From: Smallanthus sonchifolius
Lineage: Eukaryota > Streptophyta > Magnoliopsida > Asterales > Asteraceae
DNA: 64,000 bases
Reading direction: 5' to 3'
Assembly (NCBI GenBank): GCA_023525975.1
Contig: CM042032.1
Location: 17,738,001 to 17,802,000, forward strand
Part shown: in pieces, positions 37,244-50,554 of the stretch
Position numbering within the stretch: position 1 is the first letter of the stretch
Layout of the letters: each line of letters begins with the position of its first letter
Program-made: the position numbers and the translations under genes
The notes under the pieces: model-generated
Database searches by the model: none
Told to the model about the DNA's origin: nothing
The model's input: the letters and a program-made list of their open reading frames with translations, nothing else

Positions 37244-40200
37244 TTATTCGGGATTGATCATACCAATCATTTTAATTAGGAATTCAAACCTGGTACGATC
37301 AAATGCCTTGGTAAACAAATCAGCAAAATTATCTTCAGTGTGTACCTTGACCAGCTCAATCAACCTTTTCTCTGCACAATCACGTATAAATGATATCGAA
37401 TTTCGATGTGCTTCGTTTTACTATGTTTAACAGGATTATTCGTTATGGACATAGTAGCATTGTTATCAATAAGCATGGGGGTTCCTGTGAAATTCAAACC
37501 GTAATCTCTCAATTGTTGTTGTATCCACAGGATCTGTGAACAACAATTTGCAGCAGCGATGTATTCTGCTTCGCATGTTAAAATCGAGACTCTGGTTTGC
37601 TTTTTGCATTGCCAAGATACAAGTCGATTACCTAAGAACTAGCAACCACCTGTTGTAGATTTCCTGTCCAGACAACAACCACCAAAATCAGAATCAGTAT
37701 AAGCATTGAAATCAAAGTTAGAACCATGAGGATACCATAGCCCTAAACGTTGTTTTCCTTTTAAATACCGAAAGATTCTTTTCATAGCAATTAAGTGAGA
37801 TTCTTTTGGCTTTGCCTGAAATCTGGAACAGATACACACGGCGAACATTATATCCGGCCTTGAAGCGGTTACGTACATGAGGGATCCAATCATAGCTCTG
37901 TAAAGTCGACAATCCACATCTTTTCCTTCCGGGTCAGAATTCAACTTATGAATGGCCGGAATTGGAGTATCGTATGGGGTACAGTCCTCCATCTTGAACC
38001 GCCTCAAGATGTCTTTGACATACTTGGACTGATGAATAAAGAAACCATCTTCCTTTTGATTTACTTGTAAACCTAAGAAAAACGATAACTCTCCCATAGC
38101 AGACATTTCAAATTTCGACTTCATTACACCCTCAAAGTCTTTGCATAACCCTTCATTTGTCGAGCCAAAAATAATATCATCCACATAAATCTGCACCAGT
38201 AGGTAATCTCCCCCTGATTTCTTTATGAATAAGGTCGAGTCTATCTTTCCACGAACAAAGTCATTTGCCAAAAGATGTGTGGATAATGTTTCATACCACG
38301 CACGAGGAGCCTGATGAAGACCATAGAGGGCCTTATCAAGCTTGAAAACCATGTTCGGATTCAGTGGATCTTAAAACCCGGTGGCTGACACACATAGACT
38401 TCCTCCTTGACCTTTCCATATAAAAATGCACTCTTGACGTCTAATTGAAACACCTTAAAACCTTTAAAAGAAGCAAAAGCTAGAAACAGCCTTATAGCTT
38501 CAAGCCATGCAACCGGCGCATAAACCTCGGTGTAATCAATTCCTTCTTGTTGATTGAAGCCCTGGACAACTAATCTTGCCTTATTGCGTACCACGACACC
38601 TCGATCGTCTTTCTTACATTTAAACACCCATTTTGTTCCTATCGGATACGCACCCTTCGGAAGATCAACAAGATTCTAAACCTTAAGTTTGTCAAATTGA
38701 GCAAGTTCTTCCTGCATAGCTTCTATCCAGTTATTGTCATTTAAAGCCATCTCAACATTCTTTGGTTCAACCTGTGAAATAAAGCATGAATGTGAGCAAT
38801 AATCAAGAACACCAGAATCTTTAATGCAAGTATACAAACAAGTATTGTCAACAAGAGAACGTGTTTTCACTCCATCCTGTAAATTTCCAATTATATTTGT
38901 CACTGGATGATCTTTGTGTCCTTTGATGGATGCAACCTCAGGAACCGGCAACACGTCAACTTGGGTAGATTCAGATTGATAAGAATAATCTTGATTAATT
39001 GGAATATCCGAGTCTAAATTTGTAGGAATCTCCCCCTGAGCCTGTGTTGAAGGTAATGGATCATCACCCAACAATGGATCAGCAGAAGAATCTTGAAAAA
39101 TAGCATTATCCTCCTCACTCTCTGAATCTTGTGGACCTGAACAAGAAGCAACATTAGGATCGGGAACAGAAGTAGATGGAATCGATGAATTTGGAACCAC
39201 ATTTGGTAGAAATCCATTGTGCTGTGCATCCTGACTATAATCATAAAGAAAAGCAGCATCTTCATCAGAAATGTCAGAAGGTAAATGAAAAGACCTGAAT
39301 AAGTGTTCATAATCAAATGCCCAATCCGGACCAATCGCCATTTGTGGTAAAGACCGATTTGAACAGTTAATATGGAACCATTCTTCAACTTGGCGTGTCT
39401 CTTTGTTATAAACCCTCTTGGTTGTCAAATTAGCTACATACCCTAGAAAAATCTTTTCAATAGCCTTTGCACTGAATTTTGTTGGGACATCTCGAACCTT
39501 CAGTAGGGTACACGGATTACCAAAAGGTAGTAAATATTCCAGATTCGGCTTTCGATTATTTAGCAATTCATAGCAAGTCTTGTTATGTCGCTTGACGATC
39601 AAGACCTTGTTCAAAACATGACACGCAGTATTCACACCTTCAGCCCAAAAGGTGACTGGAAGCTTAAAATCTGCAAGCATCGTGCGAGCTGTTTTGACCA
39701 ACGTCCTGTTCTTTCATTCAGCGACACCGTTTTGTTGAGGAACATATGGCGCACTGAATTCATGATGAATTCCTTTTTGTAGGCAGAATAAGCCCATTTT
39801 GCTATTCTTAAATTCGCTGCCATTGTCACTCCTGATTCTTCTGACTTTCAGATTGAATAAATTTTCCAAACCTAGGATTAAGTATTGTACCAACTCAGTG
39901 GTTTCAGCTTTAGAGGAAAGAAACTTAACCCATGAAAATCTGGAGTAATCATCAGTTACTACCAAGCAGTACGATTTTCCACCAATGCTCCTGATACTGA
40001 TAGGACCGAACAAATCCATATGCAGCAACTCCAAAGGAATTACGATAGAATTCGTCGATTTCGATTTGTGAGATTTCTTTCTTTGCTTCCCCTTCTTGCA
40101 CGGAATACAATCATCAGGAACTGAGAATTTCATTTTCGGAATACCAAGCACAAGATCATTCCTAACAATGTAGTTCATCTTCCTATAGTTAATATGAGCT

Positions 40201-40650
40201 AGCTTCCTGTGCCACAATATTGAATCAGATTCTGACGCCTTGGAGAGTAAACATGTTGGAATTGAATCCGTTGTAGTGGCGACACTCATATCAAGGACAT
40301 ACGTGTCATTTCTCCTTGGAGCCTTCATTAGAATCCATTCATCAGGAATCACAAAACCCGGTTTCAGAATATAGCATTCATGATCGTTGAAATGGAATGA
40401 AAACTTCTTGTCACAGACTTGTGATACGCTTAAAAGATTGTGTTCCAGCTGCTCAACATAATTCACCTTTACAAATTTGACTTTGTCATTCTTTAAAGTT
40501 CACTGGCCAGTTATATACCCGCCTTTATTACCCGCAAAAGCAACATAACCACCATCAATTTGTTTTACATCCTCAAGCAATCTAACATTCCCTGTCATAT
40601 GTCGACAGCAACCACTCTCCACATACCATGTATTGTTGATAGTCCTCCTT
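37244..40650 (-). pseudogene. pol: Element A pol: protease, integrase, reverse transcriptase, RNase H
   Basis: The copia order is clear. The protease-like start near 40633 reads WYVESGCCRHMTG, with Glu where Asp is normal. Integrase has an HHCC finger (LWHRKLAHIN to CIPCKKGKQ), LLHMDLFGPI, RIRSDNGSEFKN and PQQNGVAE. Reverse transcriptase has NKARLVVQGFNQQEG, QLDVKSAFLYG and the catalytic YVDDIIFGS near 38180. RNase H follows (YTDSDFGGCCLDRKSTTGG, CEAEYIAAANCC, SKTKHIEIRYH), ending near TKAFDRTRFE. Stops lie at 40500 (GQ*TL), 39714 (CGA to TGA after GVAE) and 38675. A frameshift near 38372 and others near 37639 and 37390 also break it. It is separated from gag by a stop at 40677. Confidence 0.92.
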
Positions 40651-40676
40651 GGTTGTCCCTACATAAACAAAGACAA

Positions 40677-43600
40677 TTAGTAAGAAATGGGAACCCAAGC
40701 CATTGTGGTCTTGGGTCGTCCAGATGGATCAAAATAAACAACTTCTAGCAACTCACAATCTACTTTATCATCAACCTTAGGCACATAAGATTCAGACTTA
40801 GACTTTCTTAATGAAGACTCAGAATGATTAATTGGAAAAACATTATTAGATATATGATTATCAGATTCAGATGTTTCCAAAAGTTTCTTTAGTTTTCTGT
40901 TGCGTCTTCTTCGTTGAGGTCTAGAAAGTTTAATTTCAGGTTGAGGTTCTTTTGAACTTCCAACATGTGGAATGTCAAACTTCTTTTGAATAACAGCAGG
41001 TTTAAAAATATTCATATCATTTTGCTTAAATCCTGCAGATTTAGCAAAAGATTGATAAGATACATTCTTTACACCACTCAATAAAGACTTTTCCACATTC
41101 GATCTTTTCAGAATTTTCACCACTCTTTGTTGTGGAATTTCACTCTTCAATTTTCCCTTATTCTTATATGGACAATGAATCACAATGTGACCAGCTTCAT
41201 TACAATGAAAACAGACTCTTTTATCATGATGACTTCTGATATAAGGAGCTTTTGTGAAATTTGAAGAACTGTTGGACGAACAAGATTCAGAGGATTTCAC
41301 TGAACAGTTGACTGGCTTCTTTGGAACATAAACCTGTTTAGTCACTGTTGATGAATTCTTATTTTGATAACCAGCAGCCACAAACCCACTAGATTGTAAT
41401 TCTTTTGACAACTTAGATTGAACAGCTTTCACCTCATCAGGTTCTGTCAGAATACACCTATAACGAGTAACATTCTTCACAACCTTTGGTTCATCAATTT
41501 TCACTTCTTTCGGAATACCTTCAACCTTTGAATCATCAAACACCTCATCCTCTGTATCAGAATCATACACCATGTCTTCACCCGTCACTGGATTCACTTT
41601 TAATACTGTCTTGGGATCAATTTCCTCTTCATGAATGATTTCAGGCTCAACCACATAAATTGCAATGAACGGTGGAGGAACAAACCCAATACCAGCAACC
41701 CTTTTTGTGGGATCAGCATTAGCATTGAAATAATCCAAAACTACAGATGAATTCTCAAACTGTTCCAGCTTTCTATGTAATTTTATCACCTCAGATTCTT
41801 TATCAGAAATCCCCTTGTTCTTTTGAGCAACAATTTCATTACGTTTTACGATTTCAGCATAAGCCATATCTTGATGATAACCCTGCTCTTTGTATTTTAA
41901 CCCAAGAGAATTTAAGTCTCTTTTCAAAGACTCAATTCTATCAATGCACAGCTTATCATTATCTTTATGTTTCTGATTAACTGAATGCATTGATTTTATA
42001 TCACAAATCAAGTTTGTGTTATCATCCATGACTTTTTGCAGTTTATCTTTAACAGAAATGCAATTTGAACAGTATATATGACAAACAGAGTCTTTTACCT
42101 TAGACGGATCAGACATGTCTGCCATGAATACTTTGGCAATTGAAATATTCTCTGAATCATCACCAACTGAAGCATTTTCTATACGAACAATTTCCTCCTC
42201 AGCAACCCCTGACGCAGCATCATAATCAATACTTTGCCCTTGTTCTTCCTCATCATCAACGCTTGGAACACTATCACCATCACACGAATCATCACTAGAA
42301 CTTTCATCATCAGTAGATTCCTCTGGTTTTTCTGAATGAATTTCTGCAACAAAAGCCTGACTCACAGCACCCACCAAATCTTCCAAATGAATGCCCCAAT
42401 CATAGTTTTCATCGTTTTGAGCAACCAAAGCCGATGATGCAGATGCATGATTTGTATTACTAGAAGGACCATGATTTTGATTACTAGATGAACCATGTGA
42501 ATGATTCCTATTATGCTGAAAGTTAGACTGCTTCTTTTGAGAATCAAATTCTACCTTTGGCTTCACACACACCTTAGCAAAATGACCATACTCTTGGCAG
42601 TTGTAACACCTAACTTTGCTCTTATCAAAACCCATACGCGATCGACTATTTGAACCAATATATTTTTTGTCAGTTCTCTTCAAGAAATCTTTAGCTTGTC
42701 GCATTAACATGGCCATATTCCATTGGATATTCATTTCTTCCAGATCAACAGGGTCAATCTGTCTGAAATCTTCATCTATAACATCAGGATCATGTATTTT
42801 ACCTCCAATGAAATTTTCATACGATGCCATGAATGAAGAAAACATAGCAAGATAATCATCAGCAACTTTCCGATTCACATGAGATCCAGATGATGTTGAA
42901 GCCGTAGTAGCAGAAAATCCAGAATGGCTTGAATGACCAGAACAAATTGGAACTCCAGAACACTGATCATTTGAAGACTCTTGAGCATCACCAAAAAAGA
43001 ATGCCACTCCAGTACCAGATTTACCAGCAGATTTGGCAAAATACATTGAGGGATCCTGGATATGCTCCATATTAGTCTCTTTCTTCTTCATATTCATGTC
43101 ATGTGACTGAATCTTCCCTAGGACTTCTTCAAGAGACATGTTTTGTACTTAACATTTTCTTTGATCAAAACTGTATACACATCAAACTTTGATGGTAAAG
43201 CCTCCAAGAATTTATCATTGATTTCCTCAGTCTCATATACCATAGATGCACTAGCCAGTTCACTAAGAAGATGATAGAATCTTGTAGCAAGATCATCCAA
43301 AGATTCATTTTGAAAATGTTTAATGACTAGGAACTGCTTCTTTAGTAACTCTTTTCTAATCTTCTTCACATCCAAACTCCCTTCACACCTTTTCTGTAAT
43401 ACTTCCCACAGTTGTTGAGAAGACTTGAACTGTTTAAAAATGTGATATATTTCCTTCGGAAGAGACATAGAAATACTAGCCATTGCTTTCTTTTCTCTGT
43501 CAAATAACAAATTCTCTTCAGTAGTTAATGCTGACACTGGCGTCGGAACATCATCCTTTCCAATCCATCAATAAGTAGGATGTGTATATCCTTCCAAAAT

Positions 43601-43759
43601 TGGAATCCACAAACTAGTATCGGTAAAAGATACGAACTGGTCAAACCGATCTTTCCAAATTGAATAATCAGCTAGATTCAACAACTTCGGAGGTTTTTGA
43701 GATGTACCTATCTCATTGTCATAACTGAACATGTTTGTCACTTGCACCATATTTGCCAT
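40677..43759 (-). pseudogene. gag: Element A gag copy 1 (the copy joined to pol)
   Basis: The start chosen is MANMVQVTNMF at 43759. A longer in-frame reading upstream (MFSFNTWKFF) comes from leader sequence. The N-terminal retrotransposon-gag region (YSIWKDRFDQFV, QLWEVLQKRCEGSLDVKK, FYHLLSELAS) is broken by a stop at 43568 and a 1-base deletion near 43135, compared with copies 2 and 3. The next 820 codons are open: zinc knuckle CYNCQEYGHFAKVC near 42600, a Ser/Asp-rich acidic region, a long coiled-coil-like stretch (41750-42100), a second knuckle CFHCNEAGHIVIHC near 41200 and a basic tail (RPQRRRRNRKLKK). This is a large gag of about 1025 codons for copia, as in SIRE-like elements. Confidence 0.88.
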
Positions 43760-44331
43760 TTTAAAAAAAATAAATTTTGAAAAAAATTTCCAAGTGTTGA
43801 AGCTGAACACCCCTTAGGCGAAGATAATAAGTTCGCTTCAGTGAGTACCAAGCGAACTTGAGATCAAGCGAACTTGAGATCAAGCGAACAAGACAAGTTC
43901 GCTTAGGGATGAAATCCGGTAAGTTCGCATACTAAATATGTTCGCCTAAAATGTGAGAAGCGAACTTAATAAGTTCGCATGCTAAGTTCGCCTGCACAGG
44001 AACTAGCAAGTTCGCTTAAACTGCTGTAACAAACTCAGAGGAATCTCTACCCGAACACGAACCAAGAACTTCAAAAATCATGATTTCTCAGCGAATTGAT
44101 GGAATTTAAGGAAATTGAACCGTAGGATTATGAATTTTATCAAATAGAACACTTCTATCGGTCTAATTTCGTCAAAATCACTTCCAAAAACACGAATTCA
44201 GCAGAGAAACGATCTTCAAGAACTTGAAAAACTCCATTGATGCAGAAATTTCAAAAATGTTGAATTTCTTGTCGAATTGTACACAAAACCGTCACTAATC
44301 ACCAAGAATCGTACTTAATTCACGAGCATAT
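43760..44331 (-). other. Element A leader, copy 1
   Basis: Untranslated region between primer site and gag. It carries a dense cluster of GCGAACTT/AAGTTCGC motifs at 43815-44015. Equivalent leaders are at 47173-47711 and 50555-51093; those have one motif fewer, having lost a short segment seen at about 43870-43890. Confidence 0.75.
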
Positions 44332-44343
44332 GCTCTGATACCA
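44332..44343 (-). promoter_or_regulatory. Element A primer-binding site, inner copy 1
   Basis: The minus strand reads TGGTATCAGAGC, two bases after the LTR end CCTACA. It is followed by GAGCATATGCTC-like palindromic sequence shared by all three copies. Confidence 0.9.
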
Positions 44344-44345
44344 CT

Positions 44346-44710
44346 TGTAGGTCCAGGTAACTCAACTACTGATCGGACTCGAAATATGACGTTGCTATAA
44401 CACGAAGTGCGGAATCCTTCATGTTAACATTTGTATACTAACCGACAATTGAAACAACATGCGGAAATAAACTTCTCGTTATATTCCAAATTTCATAGAG
44501 TTTACAAGATAATCACTTCTGCTTCTCTCTGTTCTGTTTCTCTCTGCTCTGCTATCCTCTCTATTGAACATACTGTAAACTCTATATTTATAAACACAAG
44601 TTCTGATATAAGCGAACATATTAAGTTCACCTCTAACAGCTTAAGCGAACTTAACAAGTTCGCCTCAGTTAGACCTAAGCGAACTTATTAAGTTTGCCTC
44701 TGATAGACCA
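44346..44710 (-). mobile_element. Truncated element A LTR, inner copy 1
   Basis: 365 bp matching the 3' three quarters of the A LTR (part of U3 with the motif array, TATA box, R and U5). In element order it begins at CTATCAGAGGC, where a foreign LTR end is joined. Confidence 0.9.
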
Positions 44711-44911
44711 CTTGTAGGTCCCTAATTCGGTGCGTGACGGATCTCTAGACTCACGGTACGACACGGTGATAACGTGCGGAATCCATGATCAACGTGCTCG
44801 TGTGACTCAATCAACAACAACGGTGCAAATAAACGCTTTGTATTTCCACCACAATATCTGTTTACAATAATCCTGTCTCTAATCAGTTCCTCTGATATTG
44901 TCTATTCTCTC
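44711..44911 (-). mobile_element. Junction fragment: end of a related LTR, copy 1
   Basis: About 200 bp with the same layout as the end of the A LTR (GTTTATTTGCACC, GGATTCCGCACGTTATCACC, GGGACCTACAAGTGGT) but different in sequence, so it comes from a sister family. On its 5' side it is joined to the middle of gag copy 2 after AAAGAAGTAAA. On its 3' side it is joined to the A LTR within TGGT. Confidence 0.8.
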
Positions 44912-47172
44912 TTTACTTCTTTTGGAATGCCTTCAACCTTTGAATCATCAAACACCTCATCCCTTGTATCAGAATCATACACCATGTCTTCACCCGTCAC
45001 TGGATTCACTTTTAATACTGTCTTGGGATCAATTTCCTCTTCATGAATGATTTCAGGCTCAACCACATAATTTGCATTGAACGGTGGAGGAACAAACCCA
45101 ATACCAGCAACCCTTTTTATGGGATCAGCATTAGCATTGAAATAATCCAAAACTACAGATGAATTCTCAAACTGTTCCAGCTTTCTATGTAATTTTATCA
45201 CCTCAGATTCTTTATCAGAAATCTCCTTATTCTTTTGAGCAACAATTTCATTACGTTTTTTGATTTCAGCATAAGCCATATCTAGATGATAACCCTGCTC
45301 TTTGTATTTTAACCCAAGAGAATTTAAGTCTCTTTTCAAAGACTCAATTCTATCAATGCACAACTTATCATTATCTTTTAGTTTCTGATTAACTGAATGC
45401 ATTGATTTCATGTCACAAATCAAGTTTGTGTTATCATCCATGACTTTTTGTAGTTTATCTTTAACAGAAATGCAATTTGAACAGTATATATGACAAACAG
45501 AGTCTTTTACCTTAGACGGATCAGACATGTCTGCCATGAATACTTTGGCAATTGGAATATTCTCTGAATCATCACCAACTGAAGCATTTTCTGTACGAAC
45601 AATTTCCTCCTCAGCAACCCCTGACGCAGCATCATAATCATTACTTTGCCCTTGTTCTTCCTCATCATCAACGCTTGGAACACTATCACCATCACACGAA
45701 TCATCACTAGAAATTTCATCATCAGTAGATTCCTCTGGTTTTTCTGAATGAATTTCTGCAACAAAATCCTGACTCACAGCACCCACCAAATCTTCCAGAT
45801 GAATGCCCCAATAATAGTTTTCATCGTTTTGAGCAACCAAAGCTGATGATGCAGATGCATGATTTGTATTACTAGAAGGACCATGATTTTGATTACCAGA
45901 TGAACCACGTGACTGATTCCTATTATGCTTAAAGTTAGACTGCATCTTTTGAGAATCAAATTCTACCTTTGGCTTCACACACTCCTTAGCAAAATGACCA
46001 TACTCTTGGCAGTTGTAACACCTAACTTTGCTCTTATCAAAACCCATACGCGATCGACTATTTGAACCAATATATTTTCTGTCAGTTTTCTTCAAGAAAT
46101 CTTTAGCTTGTCGCATTAACATGGCCATATTCCATTGGATATTCATTTCTTCCAGATCAACAGGGTCAATCTGTCTGAAATCTTCTTCTATAACCTCAGG
46201 ATCATGTATTTTACCTCCAATGAAATTTTCATATGATGCCATGAATGAAGAAAACATAGCAAGATAATCATCAGCAACTTTCTGATTCACATGAGATCCA
46301 GATGATGTTGAAGCCGTAGTAGCAGAAAATCCAGAATGGCTTGAATGAACAGAATAAATTGGAACTCCAGAACACTGATCATTTGAAGACTTTTGAGCAT
46401 CACCAGAAAAGAATGCCACTCCAGTACCAGATTTACCAGCAGATTTGGCAAAATACATTGAAGGATCCTGGATATGCTCCATATTAGTCTCTTTCTTCTT
46501 CATATTCATGTCATGTGACTGAATCTTCCCTAGGACTTCTTCAAGAGACATGGTTTTGTACTTAATATTTTCTTTGATCAAAACCGTATACACATCAAAC
46601 TTTGATGGTAAAGCCTCCAAGAATTTATCATTGATTTCCTCAGTCTCATATACCACAGATGCACTAGCCAGTTCACTAAGAAGATGATAGAATCTTGTAG
46701 CAAGATCATCCAAAGATTCATTTTGAAAATGTTTAAAGACTAGGAACTGCTTCTTTAGTAACTCTTTTCTACTCTTCTTCACATCCAAACTCCCTTCACA
46801 CCTTTTCTGTAATGCTTCCCACAGTTGTTGAGAAGACTTGAATAGTTTAAAACTGTGATATATTTCCTTCGGAAGAAACATAGAAATACTAGCCATTTCT
46901 TTCTTTTCTCTATCAAATAACAACTTCTCTTCAGAAGTTAATGCTGACACTGGCTTCGGAACATCATCCTTTCCCATCCATGAATAAGTAGGATGTGTAT
47001 ATCCTTCCAAAATCGGAATCCACAAACTAGTATCGGTAAAAGATACGAACTGGTCAAACCGATCTTTCCAAATTGAATAATCAGCTAGATTCAACAACTT
47101 CGGAGGTTTTTGAGATGTACCTATCTCATTGTCATAATTGAACATGTTTGTCACTTGCACCATATTTGCCAT
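44912..47172 (-). CDS. gag: Element A gag copy 2 (partial, open)
   Basis: This is the only uninterrupted gag copy: 753 codons from MANMVQVTNMF at 47172, through the capsid-like region (LWEALQKRCEGSLDVKK), the zinc knuckle CYNCQEYGHFAKEC near 46010, the acidic and coiled-coil regions and DPKTVLKVNPVTGEDMVYD. It ends GIPKEVKRE and a stop at 44902, in the junction fragment. It therefore lacks the second zinc knuckle, the basic tail and pol. A truncated Gag with intact capsid could in principle assemble with, or interfere with, full Gag, but that is speculation. Confidence 0.82.
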
Positions 47173-47711
47173 TTTTAAAAAAATAATTTCTGAAAAAAAT
47201 TTCCAAGTGTTGAAGATGAACACCCCTTAGGCGAAGATAATAAGTTCGCTTCAGTGAGTACCAAGCGAACTTGAGATCAAGCAAACAAGACAAGTTCGCT
47301 TAAGGATGAAATCCGGTAAGTTCGCCTAAAATGTGAGAAGCGAACTTAATAAGTTCGCTTTCTAAGTTCGCCTGCACAGGAACTAGCAAGTTCGCTTAAA
47401 CTGTTGTGACAAACTCAGAGGAATCTCTACCCAAACACGAACCAAGAACTTCAAAAACCATGATTTCTCAGCGAATTGATGGAATTTAAGGAAATTGAAC
47501 CGTAGGATTATGAATTTTATCAAATAGAACACTTCTATCGGTCTAATTTCGTCAAAATCACTTCCAAAAACACGAATTCAGCAGAGAAACGATCTTTAAG
47601 AACTTGAAAAACTCCATTGATGCAGAAATTTCAAAAATGTTGAATTTCTTGTCGAATTGTACACAAAACCGTCACTAATCACCAAGAATTGTACTTAATT
47701 CACGAGCATAT

Positions 47712-47723
47712 GCTCTGATACAA
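47712..47723 (-). promoter_or_regulatory. Element A primer-binding site, inner copy 2 (one change)
   Basis: The minus strand reads TTGTATCAGAGC, one base different from the 12-base consensus found in copies 1 and 3. Confidence 0.8.
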
Positions 47724-47725
47724 CT

Positions 47726-48090
47726 TGTAGGTCCAGGTAACTCAACTACTGATCGGACTCGTAATATGACGTTGCTATAACACGACGTGCGGAATCCTTC
47801 ATGTTAACATTTGTATACTAACCGACAATTGAAACAACACGCGTAAATAAACTTCTCGTTATATTCCAAATTTTTTAGAGTTTACAAGATAATCACTTCT
47901 GCTTCTCTCTGTTTCGTTTCTCTCTGCTCAGCTATCCTCTCTATTGAACATACTGTAAACTCTATATTTATAAACACAAGTTCTGATATAAGCGAACTTA
48001 TTAAGTTCGCCTCTAACAGCTTAAGCGAACTTAACAAGTTCGCCTCAGTTTGACCTAAGCGAACTTATTAATTTCGCCTCTGATAGACCA
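47726..48090 (-). mobile_element. Truncated element A LTR, inner copy 2
   Basis: 365 bp with exactly the same truncation point as 44346-44710. Confidence 0.9.
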
Positions 48091-48291
48091 CTTGTAAGTC
48101 CCTAATTCGGTGCGTGACGGATCTCTAGACTTGCGGTAGGACACGGTGATAACGTGCGGAATCCATGATCAACGTGCTCGTGTAACTCAATCAACAACAA
48201 CGGTGCAAATAAACGCTTTGTATTTCCATCACAATATCAGTTTACAATAATCCTATCTCTAATCAGTTCCTCTGATATTGTCTATTCTCTC
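48091..48291 (-). mobile_element. Junction fragment: end of a related LTR, copy 2
   Basis: Same sequence and same two joints as 44711-44911, with a few substitutions. The junction therefore formed once and was then duplicated. Confidence 0.8.
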
Positions 48292-50554
48292 TTCACTTCT
48301 TTCGGAATGCCTTCAACCTTTGAATCATCAAACGCCTCATCCTCTGTATTAGAATCATACACCATGTCTTCACCCGTCACTGGATTCACTTTTAATACTG
48401 TCTTGGGATCAATTTCCTATTCATGAATGATTTCAGGCTCAACCACATAATTTGCATTGAACGGTGGAGGAACAAACCCAATACCAGTAACCCTTTTTGT
48501 GGGATCAACCTTAGCATTGAAATAATCCAAAACTACAGATGAATTCTCAAACTGTTCCAGCTTTCTATGTAATTTTATCACCACAGATTCTTTATCAGAA
48601 ATCTCCTTATTCTTTTGAGCAACAATTTCATTACGTTTTTTTTATTTCAGCATAAGCCATATCTAGATGATAACCCTGCTCTTTGTATTTTAACCCAAGA
48701 GAATTTAAGTCTCTTTTCAAAGACTCAATTCTATCAATGCACAGCTTATCATTATCTTTCAGTTTCTGATTAACTGAATGCATTGATTTCATGTCACAAA
48801 TCAAGTTTGTGTTATCATCCATGACTTTTTGCAGTTTATCTTTAACAGAAATGCAATTTGAACAGTATATATGACAAACAGAGTCTTTTACCTTAGACGG
48901 ATCAGACATGTCTACCATGAATACTTTGGCAATTGAAATATTCTCTGAATCATCACCAACTGAAGCATTTTCTATACGAACAATTTCCTCCTCAGCAACC
49001 CCTGACGCAGCATCATATTCAATACTTTGCCCTTGTTCTTCCTCATCATCAACGCTTGGAACACTATCACCATCACACGAATCATCACTAGAACTTTCAT
49101 CATCAGTAGATTCCTCTGGTTTTTCTGAATGAATTTCTGCAACAAAAGCCTGACTCACAGCACCCACCAAATCTTCCAAATGAATGCCCCAATCATAGTT
49201 TTCATCGTGTTGAGCAACCAAAGCCGATGATGCAGATGCATGATTTGTATTACTAGAAGGACCATGATTTTGATTACTAGATGAACCATGTGACTGATTC
49301 CTATTATGCTGAAAGTTAGACTGCTTCTTTTGAGAATCAAATTCTACCTTTGGCTTCACACACACCTTAGCAAAATGACCATACTCTTGGCAGTTGTAAC
49401 ACCTAACTTTGCTCTTATCAAAACCCATACGCGATCGACTATTTGAACCAATATATTTTTTGTCAGTTCTCTTCAAGAAATCTTTAGCTTGTCGCATTAA
49501 CATGGCCATATTCCATTGGATATTCATTTCTTCTAGATCAACAGGGTCAATCAGTCTGAAATCTTCTTCTATAACCTCAGGATCATGTATTTTACCTCCA
49601 ATGTAATTTTCATATGATGCCATGAATGAAGAAAACATAGCAAGATAATCATCAGCAACTTTCTGATTCACATGAGATCCATATGATGTTTAAGCTGTAG
49701 TAGCAGAAAATCCAGAATGGCTTGAATGACCAGAATAAATTGGAACTCCAGAACACTGATCATTTGAAGACTCTTGAGCATCACCAGAAAAGAATGCCAC
49801 TCTAGTACAAGATTTACCAGCTGATTTGGCAAAATACATTGAAGGATCCTGGATATGCTCCATATTAGTCTCTTTCTTCTTCATATTCATGTCATGTGAC
49901 TGAATCTTCCCTAGGACTTCTTCAAGAGACATGGTTTTGTACATAACATTTTCTTTGATCAAAACCGTATACACATCAAACTTTGATGGTAAAGCCTCCA
50001 AGAATTTATCATTGATTTCCTCAGTCTCATATACCACAGATGCACTAGCCAGTTCACTAAGAATATGATAGAATCTTGTAGCAAGATCATCCAAAGATTC
50101 ATTTTGAAAATGTTTAATGACTAGGAACTTCTTCTTTAGTAACTCTTTTCTACTCTTCTTCACATCCAAACTCCCTTCACACCTTTTTCTGTAATGCTTC
50201 CCACAGTTGTTGAGAAGACTTGAACTGTTTAAAACTGTGATATATTTCCTTCGGAAGAGACATAGAAATACTAGCCATTGCTTTCTTTTCTCTGTCAAAT
50301 AACAAATTCTCTTCAGTAGTTAATGCTGACACTGGCGTCGGAACATCATCCTTTCCAATCCATGAATAAGTAGGATGTGTATATCCTTCCAAAATTGGAA
50401 TCCACAAACTAGTATCGGTAAAAGATACGAACTGGTCAAACCGATCTTTCCAAATTGAATAATCAGCTAGATTCAACAACTTCGGAGGTTTTTGAGATGT
50501 ACCTATCTCATTGTCATAATTGAACATGTTTGTCACTTGCACCATATTTGCCAT
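48292..50554 (-). pseudogene. gag: Element A gag copy 3 (partial, broken)
   Basis: It starts MANMVQVTNMF at 50554, matching copies 1 and 2. An extra T near 50188 shifts the frame. The capsid region then continues to a TCA-to-TAA stop at 49690. A further frame holds the zinc knuckle CYNCQEYGHFAKVC near 49400 and the acidic region down to a run of extra T at 48640. A later stop near 48418 precedes the same end point (after GIPKEVK) as copy 2. It is the gag nearest the outer 5' LTR. Confidence 0.87.
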
